DNA of 64,000 nt from Clostridia bacterium (GTDB lineage: Bacteria; Bacillota; Clostridia; Christensenellales; DTU072), in the NCBI GenBank assembly GCA_017504305.1, contig JAFVRJ010000024.1, positions 62,001 to 126,000 on the forward strand, written 5' to 3'. The position numbers and the translations under genes are program-made. The notes under the pieces were generated by a model. That model worked only from the letters and a program-made list of their open reading frames with translations, searched no databases and was not told the DNA's origin. Positions 15,910 through 25,478 of this stretch are shown in pieces (within the stretch, counting starts at the first letter, position 1; every line of letters starts with the position of its first letter).

Positions 15910-16401
15910 ATGCAATACGAACTATCAATTCAAGAACGTGCTGAAGAAGTTATTACTCCCGTAGTTGAAAAGCTCGGTTACGAGGTAGTTGAAATTAAAT
16001 ACGTCAGAGCGGGCAAAAAAAGCACTTTGACGGTATTTATTCATAAAAAGGGTGGTATAACTCTCGAAGATTGCATTGTTGTCAACGATGCACTTGATTT
16101 ACCTCTTGAAAGTGCAGACATCACCAATGGAGCAGCGTTTGATCTTAATATTTCTTCCCCGGGACTCGATCGTCCTATAGTAACCGATAAGGATTATATC
16201 CGCAACGAAGGCGAAGAAGTTGAAGCAATTTACATCAAACCCGTTGGCAAAGATAAGAAGATAGTTGGCATTTTGCTTGGTCACGATGATGAAAATATCA
16301 AGTTACTCGTTAGAGATAAGGAAACGCTCGTGCCCAAGTCGAACGTCAAGGAATTGCACCCATATATCGATATGAAAGGCGTAAAACGCGCCCAAATATA
16401 A
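15910..16401 (+). CDS. rimP: Ribosome maturation factor RimP
   Basis: This 163-residue protein assists 30S subunit maturation. It has the two-domain RimP layout with the conserved LGYEVVEIKY and SSPGLDRPI segments (the latter about residue 80). ATG 15910 is preferred over upstream starts because GAGGG (15901-15905) precedes it and homologues begin here. It is the first gene of the rimP-nusA-ylxR-ylxQ-infB-rbfA-nrnA-truB-ribF-nfo run. Confidence 0.95.
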   Translation: MQYELSIQERAEEVITPVVEKLGYEVVEIKYVRAGKKSTLTVFIHKKGGITLEDCIVVNDALDLPLESADITNGAAFDLNISSPGLDRPIVTDKDYIRNEGEEVEAIYIKPVGKDKKIVGILLGHDDENIKLLVRDKETLVPKSNVKELHPYIDMKGVKRAQI

Positions 16402-16444
16402 AAACTTAATAAAAAATTACAACTTAATACGGAGGAATCCACTT

Positions 16445-17539
16445 ATGCAAAATGAAGAACTGTTTTTGGCTTTAGATCAAATCGAAGCTGCTTACAAACT
16501 CGACAAGTCCATGCTTATTGCTTCTTTAGAAGCTGGCCTTGCATCTGCTTTCAAAAAAGAGAGCGGTGAAAGTCGTGCGGTAGTAGTAAGAATGTACCCC
16601 GAAACTTTTAGTATCGAGTTTTTTGCCTACCAAACCGTAGTTGAAGGCGAACCGCAAGAAGATAGCGAACTTTCTCTTGAAGAAGCACGCGAAATCAAAG
16701 AAGACGCTCAAATCGGCGATCTTATCGGTGAAGTAGTAAGCCCCGATGATTTATCTCGTATTGCAGCCCAAACAGCTAAACAAGTTATTACCCAACGCAT
16801 CAATGAAGCAAAGCGTGAGCAAGCTATGAGCGAAATGAGCGATAGAGAAGGCGAACTTATGCAAGCTATCGTACGCAGAGTAGAAGCTAACGGCACGGTT
16901 TACGTAGAAATTAGCGGAACCCAAATGGAAGGCGTTTTAGGAACTGGCGATCAAGTTCGCGGTGAAAGACTTTTCGTTGGCGATCACGTAAAAGTATACG
17001 TTAAGAAGGTTCGCACCGATATGAAAGGAACGTCGAGAGTTATGGTTTCTCGTAGCTGTGCAGGCTTTGTTAAAAAGTTATTTGAAATCGAAGTACCCGA
17101 AATCCGTACCGGTCTTGTAAAGATCAAGAACATCGTTCGTGAAGCAGGTTTACGCACCAAGATGAGCGTTTATTCTGAAGATCCCAACGTAGATAGTATT
17201 GGATCTTGTATCGGACCCAAGGGCTCTCGTGTTAACGCAATCGTTAACGAGCTCGGTGGTGAAAAGGTTGACGTTATTCTTTATAGCACCAATCCTTCGG
17301 AGTATATCGTACGTGCATTGAGCCCTGCAAAAGTTATCATGGTTCAACTTAACGAAACCGCAGAGCAAGCAAGAGTTATCGTTCCCGATGATAAACTTTC
17401 TCTTGCTATCGGCAAGGGCGGTCAAAACGCAAAGCTTGCTGCTAAATTAACCGGTTACAAAATCGACGTTAAACCTTACTCTGTAGCAGTTGCCGACGAT
17501 GATACTTTAGGTCTTGTTGGCTTAAGCGACGAGGAATAA
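16445..17539 (+). CDS. nusA: Transcription termination/antitermination factor NusA
   Basis: The 364-residue protein has the Gram-positive NusA layout without the C-terminal acidic repeats of E. coli: an RNA-polymerase-binding N-terminal domain (1-130), an S1 domain (about 135-200), then two KH domains (about 200-345) with IGPKGSRV and IGKGGQN. NusA modulates pausing, termination and antitermination and may regulate its own operon through the leader. A strong SD (GGAGGA) precedes the ATG. Confidence 0.97.
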   Translation: MQNEELFLALDQIEAAYKLDKSMLIASLEAGLASAFKKESGESRAVVVRMYPETFSIEFFAYQTVVEGEPQEDSELSLEEAREIKEDAQIGDLIGEVVSPDDLSRIAAQTAKQVITQRINEAKREQAMSEMSDREGELMQAIVRRVEANGTVYVEISGTQMEGVLGTGDQVRGERLFVGDHVKVYVKKVRTDMKGTSRVMVSRSCAGFVKKLFEIEVPEIRTGLVKIKNIVREAGLRTKMSVYSEDPNVDSIGSCIGPKGSRVNAIVNELGGEKVDVILYSTNPSEYIVRALSPAKVIMVQLNETAEQARVIVPDDKLSLAIGKGGQNAKLAAKLTGYKIDVKPYSVAVADDDTLGLVGLSDEE

Positions 17540-17540
17540 T

Positions 17541-17795
17541 ATGCACAAGCCTACGAGGACGTGCTCGGTTTGCCGTAGAAAGGCAGAGAAATCCGAGTTA
17601 ATACGAATAGTTCGGGTGGACGGTAAGTACGTCATCGACGAAGCTCAAGTAGCGCAAGGCAGAGGCGCATACGTTTGCAAGTCTTGCGAGTGCATAAGTA
17701 AATGCGTTAAGAAAAAAGCTCTTAATAGGAGCTTTAAGGCGGAATTAGGAGAGAGTATTTATGAAGATATCGCAAAGCTCGCTACAAAAGGTTAA
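17541..17795 (+). CDS. ylxR: YlxR family RNA-binding protein
   Basis: An 84-residue basic protein with TRTCSVCRRKA at the start and GRGAYVCKSCEC in the middle; these Cys pairs and the GRGAY motif are diagnostic of YlxR (DUF448). It is encoded between nusA and infB in nearly all Bacillota and binds nucleic acid. It starts 1 nt after the nusA stop and overlaps the next gene by 35 nt. Confidence 0.95.
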   Translation: MHKPTRTCSVCRRKAEKSELIRIVRVDGKYVIDEAQVAQGRGAYVCKSCECISKCVKKKALNRSFKAELGESIYEDIAKLATKG

Positions 17796-18063
17796 GACGT
17801 ACGTAGGCTTCACCTTTAAGGCAGGTAAAGCGGTACTCGGCGTTGATAATATTGCGAAAATTACAAAATCGATTCTCGTAGTATATTCAAGCGAGCTTGC
17901 TCAAAATTCCGTTAAAAAACTTAACGAATACGCTCAAAAATTCGGTCACCAATTGTACGAGGTAGAGGATTTTATAGAGATCTCGCCTCGTGAAGGGTGC
18001 AAAGCTATCGGTATCAAGGATCAAAGCCTTGCCGATGCAATAATTAAACAACTAAATATTTAA
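17761..18063 (+). CDS. ylxQ: YlxQ-like L7Ae-family RNA-binding protein
   Basis: The 100-residue protein fits the L7Ae/L30e fold seen in YlxQ: an early GFTFKAGKAVLG, a central VVYSSELAQNSVKKL strand-helix, and a C-terminal AIGIKDQSLADAI. Members bind kink-turn RNA. The gene starts inside ylxR, in another frame, after a GGAGAGAG SD. Order and size are exactly as in Bacillus. Confidence 0.9.
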   Translation: MKISQSSLQKVKTYVGFTFKAGKAVLGVDNIAKITKSILVVYSSELAQNSVKKLNEYAQKFGHQLYEVEDFIEISPREGCKAIGIKDQSLADAIIKQLNI

Positions 18064-18074
18064 GGAAACAACAA

Positions 18075-20768
18075 ATGGCAGAAAACGGAAACATTCGCAA
18101 CGTTAACAACGACAATAATTCCTTATCTAACATCAAGAAGATAGAGGATTTTATCAAGCGCAATCAAAGCGTAATGCATCTCGTGCAAGAAAGACGCCGT
18201 CAACTTGACTCTGCAAGACAAGACGTACGTGAAAAACGTTTAGTATTACTTGCGGAACTTGAGGAAAGAAGAGCTCAAGAAGAAGCTCGTCAAAAGGCGG
18301 AAAGAGATAACGCAGCTCAAATCAAAATGGCAACTGAAGCCCCGATTATCGAAATCGAGGAAGCTCTTGTTGTAGAAGAAATAGTCGAGGAAGAACCTCA
18401 TGTTGTTGAGGAAGTTATCGAGGCCGTCGAGAGCGTTGAAGAAATCGTAGAGGTTGAAGAGGTTCAAGAGCAAGTAGCCGAATCGTTACCCGTAGTTGAA
18501 GAGCAACCCGTTGTAGTAGCGCCCGTAGCTCCTCGCAAAGAAGAGAAGAATAACCAAAAGCAAATTAATGCTGCAAAGGTTGCCGCTCAACAATTCCTTA
18601 TCAAGCCCAAGAAGCCGGTTGTTGAAAAACCCGTTATTAGGGTTTACATCCCGCCGGTCGAAGAGCCGAGAGCAAGACGCCAAGATAATAATCGTAACGG
18701 AAACAATCAACAATTCCGTAACGATCGCAATCAAAATAATGCAGGCATGAGTGCCGTTCAAAGACAAAACGCTCTTGAGCACCTCAATAACGCGCCTATA
18801 AACGTAAAAGATACCTCCAAGAAAAAGGTATTCGATAATACTCCCGAAGAAAAGACCTTCCTCAACAAGAAGGTTAAGCTCAAAAAGGGTATCGATGGCG
18901 GTGGCAGAGCTGCTGTTGAATACGACGATGAGGGCAACGTAAAGAAAATCCGTACTCGTAAGACTCAAACGCAAAGCAAGGGCTTTAACGTTACCGAAGC
19001 AGTCGTTATCGAGCACGCAGTTATAACCAAAGACAACGTTCCGATCAAAGAACTTGCAGAAAAAATCGGTAAGACCGGCCCCGAAATCATCAAGAGACTA
19101 TTCCAAGTCGGCATTATGAAGACCATTAACGACTCTATCGATTTCGAAACGGCAGAGCTCGTAGCGGGGGATTTCGGCATTACTTTGGAACTTCAAAGAG
19201 AGGAAACTTCGGAAGAAAAATTGTTCTCTTATTTCGATCAAGAGAACGAGGACGAAAGCCAACTCGTCAAACGTCCTCCCGTTGTTACTATCATGGGACA
19301 CGTTGACCATGGTAAGACATCTATACTTGACTACATCAAAAAGTCCAAAGTTGCAGCAGGCGAAGCAGGTGGTATTACCCAACACATCAGCGCTTATAGC
19401 ATAAGTGTTAAGGGCTCGCAAATCAGCTTCCTTGATACTCCCGGACACGCGGCGTTTACTGCAATGCGTGCTCGTGGTGCAAACGTTACCGACATTATCG
19501 TTATCGTTGTTGCTGCAGACGACGGTATTATGCCTCAAACCGTTGAGGTTATCAACCACGCAAAAGCTGCTAAAGACGTCAATATCATCGTTGCAATCAA
19601 CAAGATCGATAAAACGACTGCAGATCCCGACCGCGTCATGACTCAACTTACAGAGTACGGCCTTGTTCCCGAAGCATGGGGTGGCGATATTCCCGTAGTT
19701 AAAGTAAGCGCAAAGACCGGCGAAGGTATTGATGATCTTTTGGAAACCATCCTCTTGGTATCCGAAGTTATGGAACTCAAAGCTAATCCCAATCGTAAGG
19801 CTCGCGGTGCAGTTGTTGAAGCCCGTCTTGATAAGGGTAAAGGACCTCTTGCAACCGTTTTGGTACAAACCGGTACCCTCAAGGTCGGCGATCACATCGT
19901 CGTTGGCGTAGCATCCGGTAAGATCAGGGCAATGCAAGACTATACCGGTAGAATGATTAAGTCCGCAGGACCGTCTACTGCCGTTATGATATTCGGTTTG
20001 GATGAAGTTCCCGGCGCAGGCGATCAACTTATGGCGTTTGACGATGAAAAACTACTTAAGAGCGTCGTAGCGGATCGTATTGCTATGGCTAAAGAACGCA
20101 AGATGAATAAGGATGCAGTAACCCTTGAAGACGTATTCCGTAACATTGAAGAAGGTAAGATGAAGACTCTTAACCTTATCGTTAAGGCAGACGTTCAAGG
20201 TTCAGTTGAGGCGATCAGCGATAGCTTGGTAAAGCTCTCTACCGACGAAGTAAGAGTAGTTATACCGCACGCAATGGTAGGCGCTATCAATGAAAGTGAT
20301 ATCATCCTTGCAGAGTCCACCAAGGCTATTATCATCGGATTTAACGTTCGTCCTGACTCCAATGCAAAGAGCCTTGCAGAAGCTCGTAACATCGAAATCC
20401 GTCAATATCGTATCATTTATGATGCAATCGACGACGTTACCGCAGCAATCAAGGGCTTATCCGCTCCCAAATTCAGAGAGCAATATCTTGGTAAGGCAGA
20501 GGTTCGCCAAACTTACAAGATCAGCGCAATCGGTACTATTGCAGGATGTATGGTTCTCGATGGTAAAATCGTACGTAATGCAAAGGTTAGACTTATCCGT
20601 GATAACATTGTTATCGCAGATACCGCAATCAGCTCCTTAAAGCGTATGAAAGACGACGTCAAGGAAGTTATGTCCGGTTACGAGTGTGGTATAGGTCTTG
20701 ATAGTTGGAACGATATTAAAGAAGGCGATATAATCGAAAGCTTTAATATCGTTGAGGAAAAGAGGTAA
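18075..20768 (+). CDS. infB: Translation initiation factor IF-2
   Basis: The 897-residue GTPase places initiator tRNA on the 30S subunit. A long, charged and largely disordered N-terminus (about 1-310) contains a Glu/Val-rich stretch and an Asn/Arg-rich stretch. An IF2 N domain follows (about 320-390), then the G domain (about 400-570) with [21 protein letters not shown] and SAKTG, and domains II-IV to the C-terminus. Long open frames on the opposite strand here are codon-bias shadows. Confidence 0.98.
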   Translation: MAENGNIRNVNNDNNSLSNIKKIEDFIKRNQSVMHLVQERRRQLDSARQDVREKRLVLLAELEERRAQEEARQKAERDNAAQIKMATEAPIIEIEEALVVEEIVEEEPHVVEEVIEAVESVEEIVEVEEVQEQVAESLPVVEEQPVVVAPVAPRKEEKNNQKQINAAKVAAQQFLIKPKKPVVEKPVIRVYIPPVEEPRARRQDNNRNGNNQQFRNDRNQNNAGMSAVQRQNALEHLNNAPINVKDTSKKKVFDNTPEEKTFLNKKVKLKKGIDGGGRAAVEYDDEGNVKKIRTRKTQTQSKGFNVTEAVVIEHAVITKDNVPIKELAEKIGKTGPEIIKRLFQVGIMKTINDSIDFETAELVAGDFGITLELQREETSEEKLFSYFDQENEDESQLVKRPPVVTIMGHVDHGKTSILDYIKKSKVAAGEAGGITQHISAYSISVKGSQISFLDTPGHAAFTAMRARGANVTDIIVIVVAADDGIMPQTVEVINHAKAAKDVNIIVAINKIDKTTADPDRVMTQLTEYGLVPEAWGGDIPVVKVSAKTGEGIDDLLETILLVSEVMELKANPNRKARGAVVEARLDKGKGPLATVLVQTGTLKVGDHIVVGVASGKIRAMQDYTGRMIKSAGPSTAVMIFGLDEVPGAGDQLMAFDDEKLLKSVVADRIAMAKERKMNKDAVTLEDVFRNIEEGKMKTLNLIVKADVQGSVEAISDSLVKLSTDEVRVVIPHAMVGAINESDIILAESTKAIIIGFNVRPDSNAKSLAEARNIEIRQYRIIYDAIDDVTAAIKGLSAPKFREQYLGKAEVRQTYKISAIGTIAGCMVLDGKIVRNAKVRLIRDNIVIADTAISSLKRMKDDVKEVMSGYECGIGLDSWNDIKEGDIIESFNIVEEKR

Positions 20769-20769
20769 T

Positions 20770-21129
20770 ATGAACATAGATAGAGTTAATTCCGAAATCA
20801 TGAAGGAGCTCATGCAACTTATTAGGAACGAGCTCAAAGATCCAAGAGTTGCGGAATGCAAAATGTTGAGTATCATGCGCGTAGATACAACCGGCGACCT
20901 TAAGTATTGTAAGGTACACGTTAGCGTTATGGACTCTAAAAATCCTGACGAAGTTATTAAAGGGCTTAACGCCTCGGCTGGCTTTTTACGTAATGCGCTT
21001 TTCAGTCGCCTTAAGATAAGAGCCGTGCCGACTTTAACTTTCGTATTGGATGATAGTATCGATTACGGCTTTAAAATCGAAAAAATTCTACGTCAAATAA
21101 ACGTATCGTCTGAAAACGAGGATAAATAA
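20770..21129 (+). CDS. rbfA: Ribosome-binding factor A
   Basis: A 119-residue KH-like protein that matures the 5' end of 16S rRNA. Family features seen are RVNSEIMKELMQLIRNELKDPR at the start (in two parts: RVNSEIMKEL, then LIRNELKDPR), the central VHVSVM strand, and PTLTFVLDDSIDYGFKIE at the end. ATG 20770 is chosen (GAGGT SD overlapping the infB stop). It ends by overlapping the nrnA ATG by one base. Confidence 0.94.
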   Translation: MNIDRVNSEIMKELMQLIRNELKDPRVAECKMLSIMRVDTTGDLKYCKVHVSVMDSKNPDEVIKGLNASAGFLRNALFSRLKIRAVPTLTFVLDDSIDYGFKIEKILRQINVSSENEDK

Positions 21130-22106
21130 TGTACGAAAGCATAACTAAAAAATTGTTTTCGGTCCAAACGGTTGCTGTGTTTATGCACATTAATCCGGAT
21201 GGCGATTGTGTAGGGAGCAGTCTTGCTCTCTATCATTATTTAACGAGCCTTGGCAAGGACGTCTACGTATTTAGCGAGAATAAGAGTGATATTCGCGAAA
21301 ATCTTAATATTTTACCCGGCCTTGAAGTTATTAATTCAAAGGAATTAAAGCGTTATGACCTTGGCATCGCAGTCGATTGCGGGAGTGCCTCAAGGATGGG
21401 TAAGAATTCATCTAAAATCTTTTTTGGAAGGTGTGACGATCACGCTTGTTTTGATCATCACGAAACCGGAGAGGCCTTTGTTGAGGACTTGATATACGAA
21501 AACGTAGCTGCAACCGCCCAAATCCTATATAAATTTTTCAAAGAAAACGACGCTAATTATATAGATGATAAGGTTGCATTATGTTTATATTTAGGCATTG
21601 TAACGGATACGGGTGGATTTACCTTTAATAATACCACTTCGGAAACGCTAAAAATTGCATCTGAATTGTTAAAATATGGTGTAGACGGCCACAAAGTGGT
21701 ATATAAGACCATTAAAGAGCGTACGCCTCAAGCCTTTGCATTGAGGGCGCGCACGTTAAATAACGCACAATTCCTACTTGATGGTAGAGTGGGTATTATA
21801 ACTTTCCTAAAGGACGACTATATTCAAACTGGAACAACCTCGAGGGATACGGAGGGGATAATAAACGACGTTATTGACGTAGATGGCGTTAAACTTGCTA
21901 TTTCCGTTGCGGAAATGGAAGATTTACCCGCTTTTAAAGTTGGTATTCGCTCTAAAGACGGAGTTGATGCCGGCAAATATGCCGCTTTATTCGGCGGTGG
22001 TGGACATCATAATGCAAGCGGTTGTAGAATATACGCCAATTTGTCGGAAACGATGGATAGGCTAATCAGAGCGGCAAAACAGATATTGGACGGGGAAGAT
22101 GCTTAA
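21129..22106 (+). CDS. nrnA: DHH-family oligoribonuclease/pAp phosphatase NrnA
   Basis: The 325-residue protein has the DHH phosphoesterase motifs: HINPDGD (about 20-26), DCGS, the DHH triad itself (about residue 113), and the DHHA1 C-terminal motif GGGGHHNASG (about 290). NrnA degrades 2-5-nt RNAs and 3'-phosphoadenosine phosphate. Its place between rbfA and truB is standard in Bacillota. It overlaps truB by 8 nt. Confidence 0.95.
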   Translation: MYESITKKLFSVQTVAVFMHINPDGDCVGSSLALYHYLTSLGKDVYVFSENKSDIRENLNILPGLEVINSKELKRYDLGIAVDCGSASRMGKNSSKIFFGRCDDHACFDHHETGEAFVEDLIYENVAATAQILYKFFKENDANYIDDKVALCLYLGIVTDTGGFTFNNTTSETLKIASELLKYGVDGHKVVYKTIKERTPQAFALRARTLNNAQFLLDGRVGIITFLKDDYIQTGTTSRDTEGIINDVIDVDGVKLAISVAEMEDLPAFKVGIRSKDGVDAGKYAALFGGGGHHNASGCRIYANLSETMDRLIRAAKQILDGEDA

Positions 22107-22971
22107 CGGTTTTTTAAATATATATAAGGTTAAAGGCATGACGTCCGCTGTTGTTGTTGCCAGAGTCAAACGTATATTACGCCAAAAAGGAGTGGCGTTT
22201 GATAAAATCGGACACATGGGAACTCTTGATCCTGATGGTGAAGGCGTTTTACCGATAGCTCTTGGTAGGGCAACGCGACTGTTTGACTATACGCTCGATA
22301 AAAAGAAAGTTTACTATACCGAGTTTGTATTCGGTAAGGAAACTGACACCTTAGATGGCAGTGGCACGATCCTTGTTGAAAAGGACGTTATTCCCACAGA
22401 AGCGCAAATTATGGATGTAATTCCATCATTATGCGGTGAAATCGACCAGATTCCGCCGTTATACTCGGCAAAATCCATTGACGGTAGGCGCGCGTACGAT
22501 TTAGCTCGCGAAGGCAAAACCTTTGAGCTTAAACCGCGTAGAGTTTTAATTGATCAAATTGAATACGTAGGTAGGGTTGGTGATGCATTTGCCTTCCGTA
22601 TAACGTGCGGTGGTGGCACTTACATAAGAAGTATTGCAAGAGATATGGCATATGCCTTGAGTACCGTCGGCTATATGCAATACATACGTAGGGAAGTCAG
22701 CGGAAAGTTTGATTTAGAGAGCGCGCTAACGCTTGAACAGTTGGAAAATAGCGACGTTTATGGCGGTTTAGTTAATATTGAAAGCGTTTTAGTCGATTTT
22801 CCGAGCTACAACGTACCAAAAGGAGCCGAAAGGCTTGTGCTAAACGGAGTAAAGATGAAGCTTGGCGGTATGCCGGAAGGTAACTTTAAGGTGTACGTTA
22901 ACGATGAGCTTGTAGGCATAGCTGTTAAAGACGATCAAGGTCGCCTTATTATAAAGACGAGGTTGCAATGA
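22099..22971 (+). CDS. truB: tRNA pseudouridine-55 synthase
   Basis: The 290-residue enzyme makes the T-loop pseudouridine of tRNAs. The catalytic Asp is in GHMGTLDPDGEGVLP (about residue 43), with PPLYSAKSIDGRRAYDLAR and the GGTYIRSIARD segment downstream. A short PUA-like tail completes it. It starts within nrnA, and its TGA overlaps the ribF ATG (ATGA). Confidence 0.97.
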   Translation: MLNGFLNIYKVKGMTSAVVVARVKRILRQKGVAFDKIGHMGTLDPDGEGVLPIALGRATRLFDYTLDKKKVYYTEFVFGKETDTLDGSGTILVEKDVIPTEAQIMDVIPSLCGEIDQIPPLYSAKSIDGRRAYDLAREGKTFELKPRRVLIDQIEYVGRVGDAFAFRITCGGGTYIRSIARDMAYALSTVGYMQYIRREVSGKFDLESALTLEQLENSDVYGGLVNIESVLVDFPSYNVPKGAERLVLNGVKMKLGGMPEGNFKVYVNDELVGIAVKDDQGRLIIKTRLQ

Positions 22972-23900
22972 TATCTATTAAAAGTCAAGATAAATCGATT
23001 TTGCAAATTCTTAACCGCGGTGATACGCCGAGGTATATGCTTGCGCTTGGCTTTTTTGATTGTTTACACGTAGGTCATCGCGAATTACTTGCAAATTTAT
23101 GTGCATTATCCGAGCTTTATAACTTAAAACCGGCAGTTTTTACCTTTGACGATAATTTCTTTAAGGTTTTGGGCGAAACCGATAAACTTGTTTATACCTT
23201 GGAAGAAAGGCGTAAAATGCTTGCGGACGAGTTCAAAATCGATAAGGTATTCGTTGGCGCTCCGAGCGTAGAATTCCTAAAGATGTCCGCCGAGCAATTC
23301 TTAAATTATCTTGAGGCGTTAAACGTAGGTGGCATTATTGCCGGTGAAGATTTTAGATTTGGTTATAAAGCTGAAGCCGGCATGAAGGAGCTTTATGCTT
23401 GGGCGGTTTCTAAAGGCATCATTTGCGTAACGCAACCGATTAAGTCGGAGTGGAACAAAAAGATTTCTTCCTCAACAATACGAAAAATCATCGAAAATGG
23501 CGAAATTACCATAGTAAACGGCATGTTAGGTAGGCGTTACTTTCTTGAAAGCGAAGTTGTTAGAGGCAGAGGCGTGGGTGCCAAGTACGGTTTCCCAACG
23601 GCAAATTTGAACATATCGGAAGATAAGGTGTTGCCACTTGACGGCGTTTACGACACGCGTGTGTATATTGGTGAGCGTAGCTTCAAGGGCGTAACTAACG
23701 TAGGTACTTGCCCGACGTTTGATTTTCATAAACGTACTGTTGAAACGCATATTTTAGACTTTAACGAGGATATTTACGGCGAAATTATACGTGTAGAGTT
23801 TGTTGATCGTATTCGCTGTGTAGTAAAATTCAATTCACCGGAAGAATTGAAGGTCCAAATTGATAGCGACGTTCAAAGAGTGAGGGAAAGCGATGATTAA
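22968..23900 (+). CDS. ribF: Bifunctional riboflavin kinase/FAD synthetase
   Basis: The 310-residue protein has an N-terminal FAD synthetase domain (GFFDCLHVGHRELL, about 28-41; GEDFRFGYK) and a C-terminal riboflavin kinase domain (RGVGAKYGFPTANL, GVTNVGTCPTF). It makes FMN and FAD. truB-ribF is a conserved pair, coupled here by a 4-nt overlap, and ribF overlaps the next gene by 8 nt. Confidence 0.97.
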   Translation: MISIKSQDKSILQILNRGDTPRYMLALGFFDCLHVGHRELLANLCALSELYNLKPAVFTFDDNFFKVLGETDKLVYTLEERRKMLADEFKIDKVFVGAPSVEFLKMSAEQFLNYLEALNVGGIIAGEDFRFGYKAEAGMKELYAWAVSKGIICVTQPIKSEWNKKISSSTIRKIIENGEITIVNGMLGRRYFLESEVVRGRGVGAKYGFPTANLNISEDKVLPLDGVYDTRVYIGERSFKGVTNVGTCPTFDFHKRTVETHILDFNEDIYGEIIRVEFVDRIRCVVKFNSPEELKVQIDSDVQRVRESDD

Positions 23901-24738
23901 GTTTGGTGTTGCAGGTAATTCACATAGTTTTTATGACGAAGGCCACGCATCTACGATGGAAGCGGCATCTTGGTGCAAAAATCGTGGTATTGACGTGTTT
24001 GAATACTCTTTTGGTAGAGGAATTAACCTTAATGAAAAAACTGCTGTTGCTATAGGCAATAAGTTTAAAGAGCATGGCGTAGATCTTACGGTGCATGCAC
24101 CTTACTACATAAACTTTGCTAATCCTGATCCAGAAATGATCCAAAAGTCATTTGGCTACGTTTTGAACTCATGCAAAAAAGTAAAGGACTTTGGCGGTGA
24201 TAGAGTTGTGGTTCACCCTGCAACTCAAGGCAAACTTAATAGGGAAGACGCCGTTGCTCTTATGAATAAAAATATTGATGCACTTCGTCTTGAGCTTGAT
24301 TCCGCAGGTTATTTTGACGTAAAGATTTGCCTTGAAACGATGGGCAAAATGGCTCAACTTGGAACCGTTGACGAGATAATAGGAGTTTGCTCCTTGGATG
24401 ATAGATTTTATCCATGTATCGACTTTGGGCATATTAATGCAAGGGAGCAAGGTATTCTAAAAAACGCGATAAATTATAATACTATAGTGCAGAAAATGCT
24501 TGATTTCTTGCCAAAACACAAAGTTTCTGGTATGCATATACATTTTAGTAAAATTGAATACGGCGCTAAAGGCGAGGTGCGTCATCTTACCTTTGCAGAC
24601 GATAAATATGGTCCCGATTACGAACCGTTGATGCAAGTTTTACATGATAACGCATTGGAGCCATACGTTATTTGCGAGTCGGACGGCACGCAAGCAGAAG
24701 ATACTGTTACGATGAAAAAATATTTCTTTTCTCTATAA
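23893..24738 (+). CDS. nfo: Endonuclease IV-like (AP endonuclease family 2) TIM-barrel protein
   Basis: The 281-residue protein fits the Nfo family of zinc-dependent AP endonucleases. Visible are LTVHAPYYINFANPD, VVHPATQGK, CLETMGKM, CIDFGHINA, HIHFSKIEYG and a final ICES. These His, Glu and Asp residues line up with the three-metal site of endonuclease IV, which cuts DNA at abasic sites. It is the last gene of the rimP operon and overlaps ribF by 8 nt. Some family members act as sugar isomerases, so an AP-endonuclease role is likely rather than proven. It ends 2 nt from the oppositely oriented yunB with no terminator between. Confidence 0.87.
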   Translation: MIKFGVAGNSHSFYDEGHASTMEAASWCKNRGIDVFEYSFGRGINLNEKTAVAIGNKFKEHGVDLTVHAPYYINFANPDPEMIQKSFGYVLNSCKKVKDFGGDRVVVHPATQGKLNREDAVALMNKNIDALRLELDSAGYFDVKICLETMGKMAQLGTVDEIIGVCSLDDRFYPCIDFGHINAREQGILKNAINYNTIVQKMLDFLPKHKVSGMHIHFSKIEYGAKGEVRHLTFADDKYGPDYEPLMQVLHDNALEPYVICESDGTQAEDTVTMKKYFFSL

Positions 24739-24740
24739 TT

Positions 24741-25391
24741 TTAAGGTAACAAATCGTATATATTGTCATCGGATATTCCCGTTACGTAGCTATCGGGCAC
24801 TTTGCCTGCTATTATATCTTCGGCAAGCAATATTTCGGTGCTAACGGTTACGTTTTTAGCTTTGACAGGTACGATTATTTTAATTGTTGTGGTTATTTTT
24901 AGTATCAATCTATGTAGCGTTTGATTTATTCCTTCGTTGTAGTAATAAGAGGTAATTTTAGTTTCAACCGCACCAATCGGCATTACGTTAATCTCTATAC
25001 TTTCACCTTTATCTGCAAGCCAAGCTGACCCTGTAAAAGCACCTGCAGGTATTGCGATTTTATCGTTTTTCAGTTGATTTATGTGGTTTTGTATACTTTT
25101 TTGTGCATAAATGTTTATTAAATTGATGTTTGTCGTGTTAGCGCTAACTAACACAATTTCGCCCACGTCGTTTTTACTGTATTCATAAAAATTGGCGTAA
25201 AATGAATCATAGCTTTTTAATTTTAACGCTCCTTGATTAATAGCGTTTACCGCGACTTTCTTAACTTCTGCTTCCGCCATTTCGGTTACGAGAGGCGCGA
25301 TCGTTTTTACGTAATAGAAATACGACCCTGTTATAATCGAACCTATAATGAGTAATAGGCTTATTATTTTTACAAATTTTCTTTTCGGCAC
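24741..25391 (-). CDS. yunB: YunB-like sporulation protein
   Basis: A 216-residue protein with one N-terminal membrane helix (about 7-27) and an extracytoplasmic domain. The segments KKVAVNAINQGAL, EIVLVSANTTNINLI, IPAGAFTGSAWLADKG and the strand-rich end match YunB, a sigma-E-controlled forespore-envelope protein of unknown biochemical role. The start is a GTG with no SD; on the minus strand CATATAAT ends 5 nt before it, resembling a sigma-E -10 (CATACA.T) as well as sigma-A TATAAT. This is one of the clearest sporulation markers in the window. Confidence 0.85.
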   Translation of the reverse strand: MPKRKFVKIISLLLIIGSIITGSYFYYVKTIAPLVTEMAEAEVKKVAVNAINQGALKLKSYDSFYANFYEYSKNDVGEIVLVSANTTNINLINIYAQKSIQNHINQLKNDKIAIPAGAFTGSAWLADKGESIEINVMPIGAVETKITSYYYNEGINQTLHRLILKITTTIKIIVPVKAKNVTVSTEILLAEDIIAGKVPDSYVTGISDDNIYDLLP

Positions 25392-25421
25392 GATTTATTA
25401 TATGAATTTGCCTTTATTAAA

Positions 25422-25450
25422 TTGCATTACGCGCGCGATAATGTTATAAT
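25422..25450 (+). promoter_or_regulatory. Promoter of the pheS operon
   Basis: TTGCAT (25422-25427), 17 nt, TATAAT (25445-25450) with TG one base upstream (extended -10). The short leader holds the SD TAGGAG; there is no room for a T-box. Confidence 0.75.
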
Positions 25451-25478
25451 TGCAAAAGATTACTTTTAGGAGTTACGC

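Noticed and set aside
18486..20027. Long open frames on the minus strand opposite infB (up to 309 codons)
   Set aside because: They mirror strongly biased infB codons, lack SDs and family features, and infB itself is unmistakable.
25392..25478. T-box riboswitch before pheST
   Set aside because: The promoter lies only 29 nt before the start codon, which leaves no room for a T-box.
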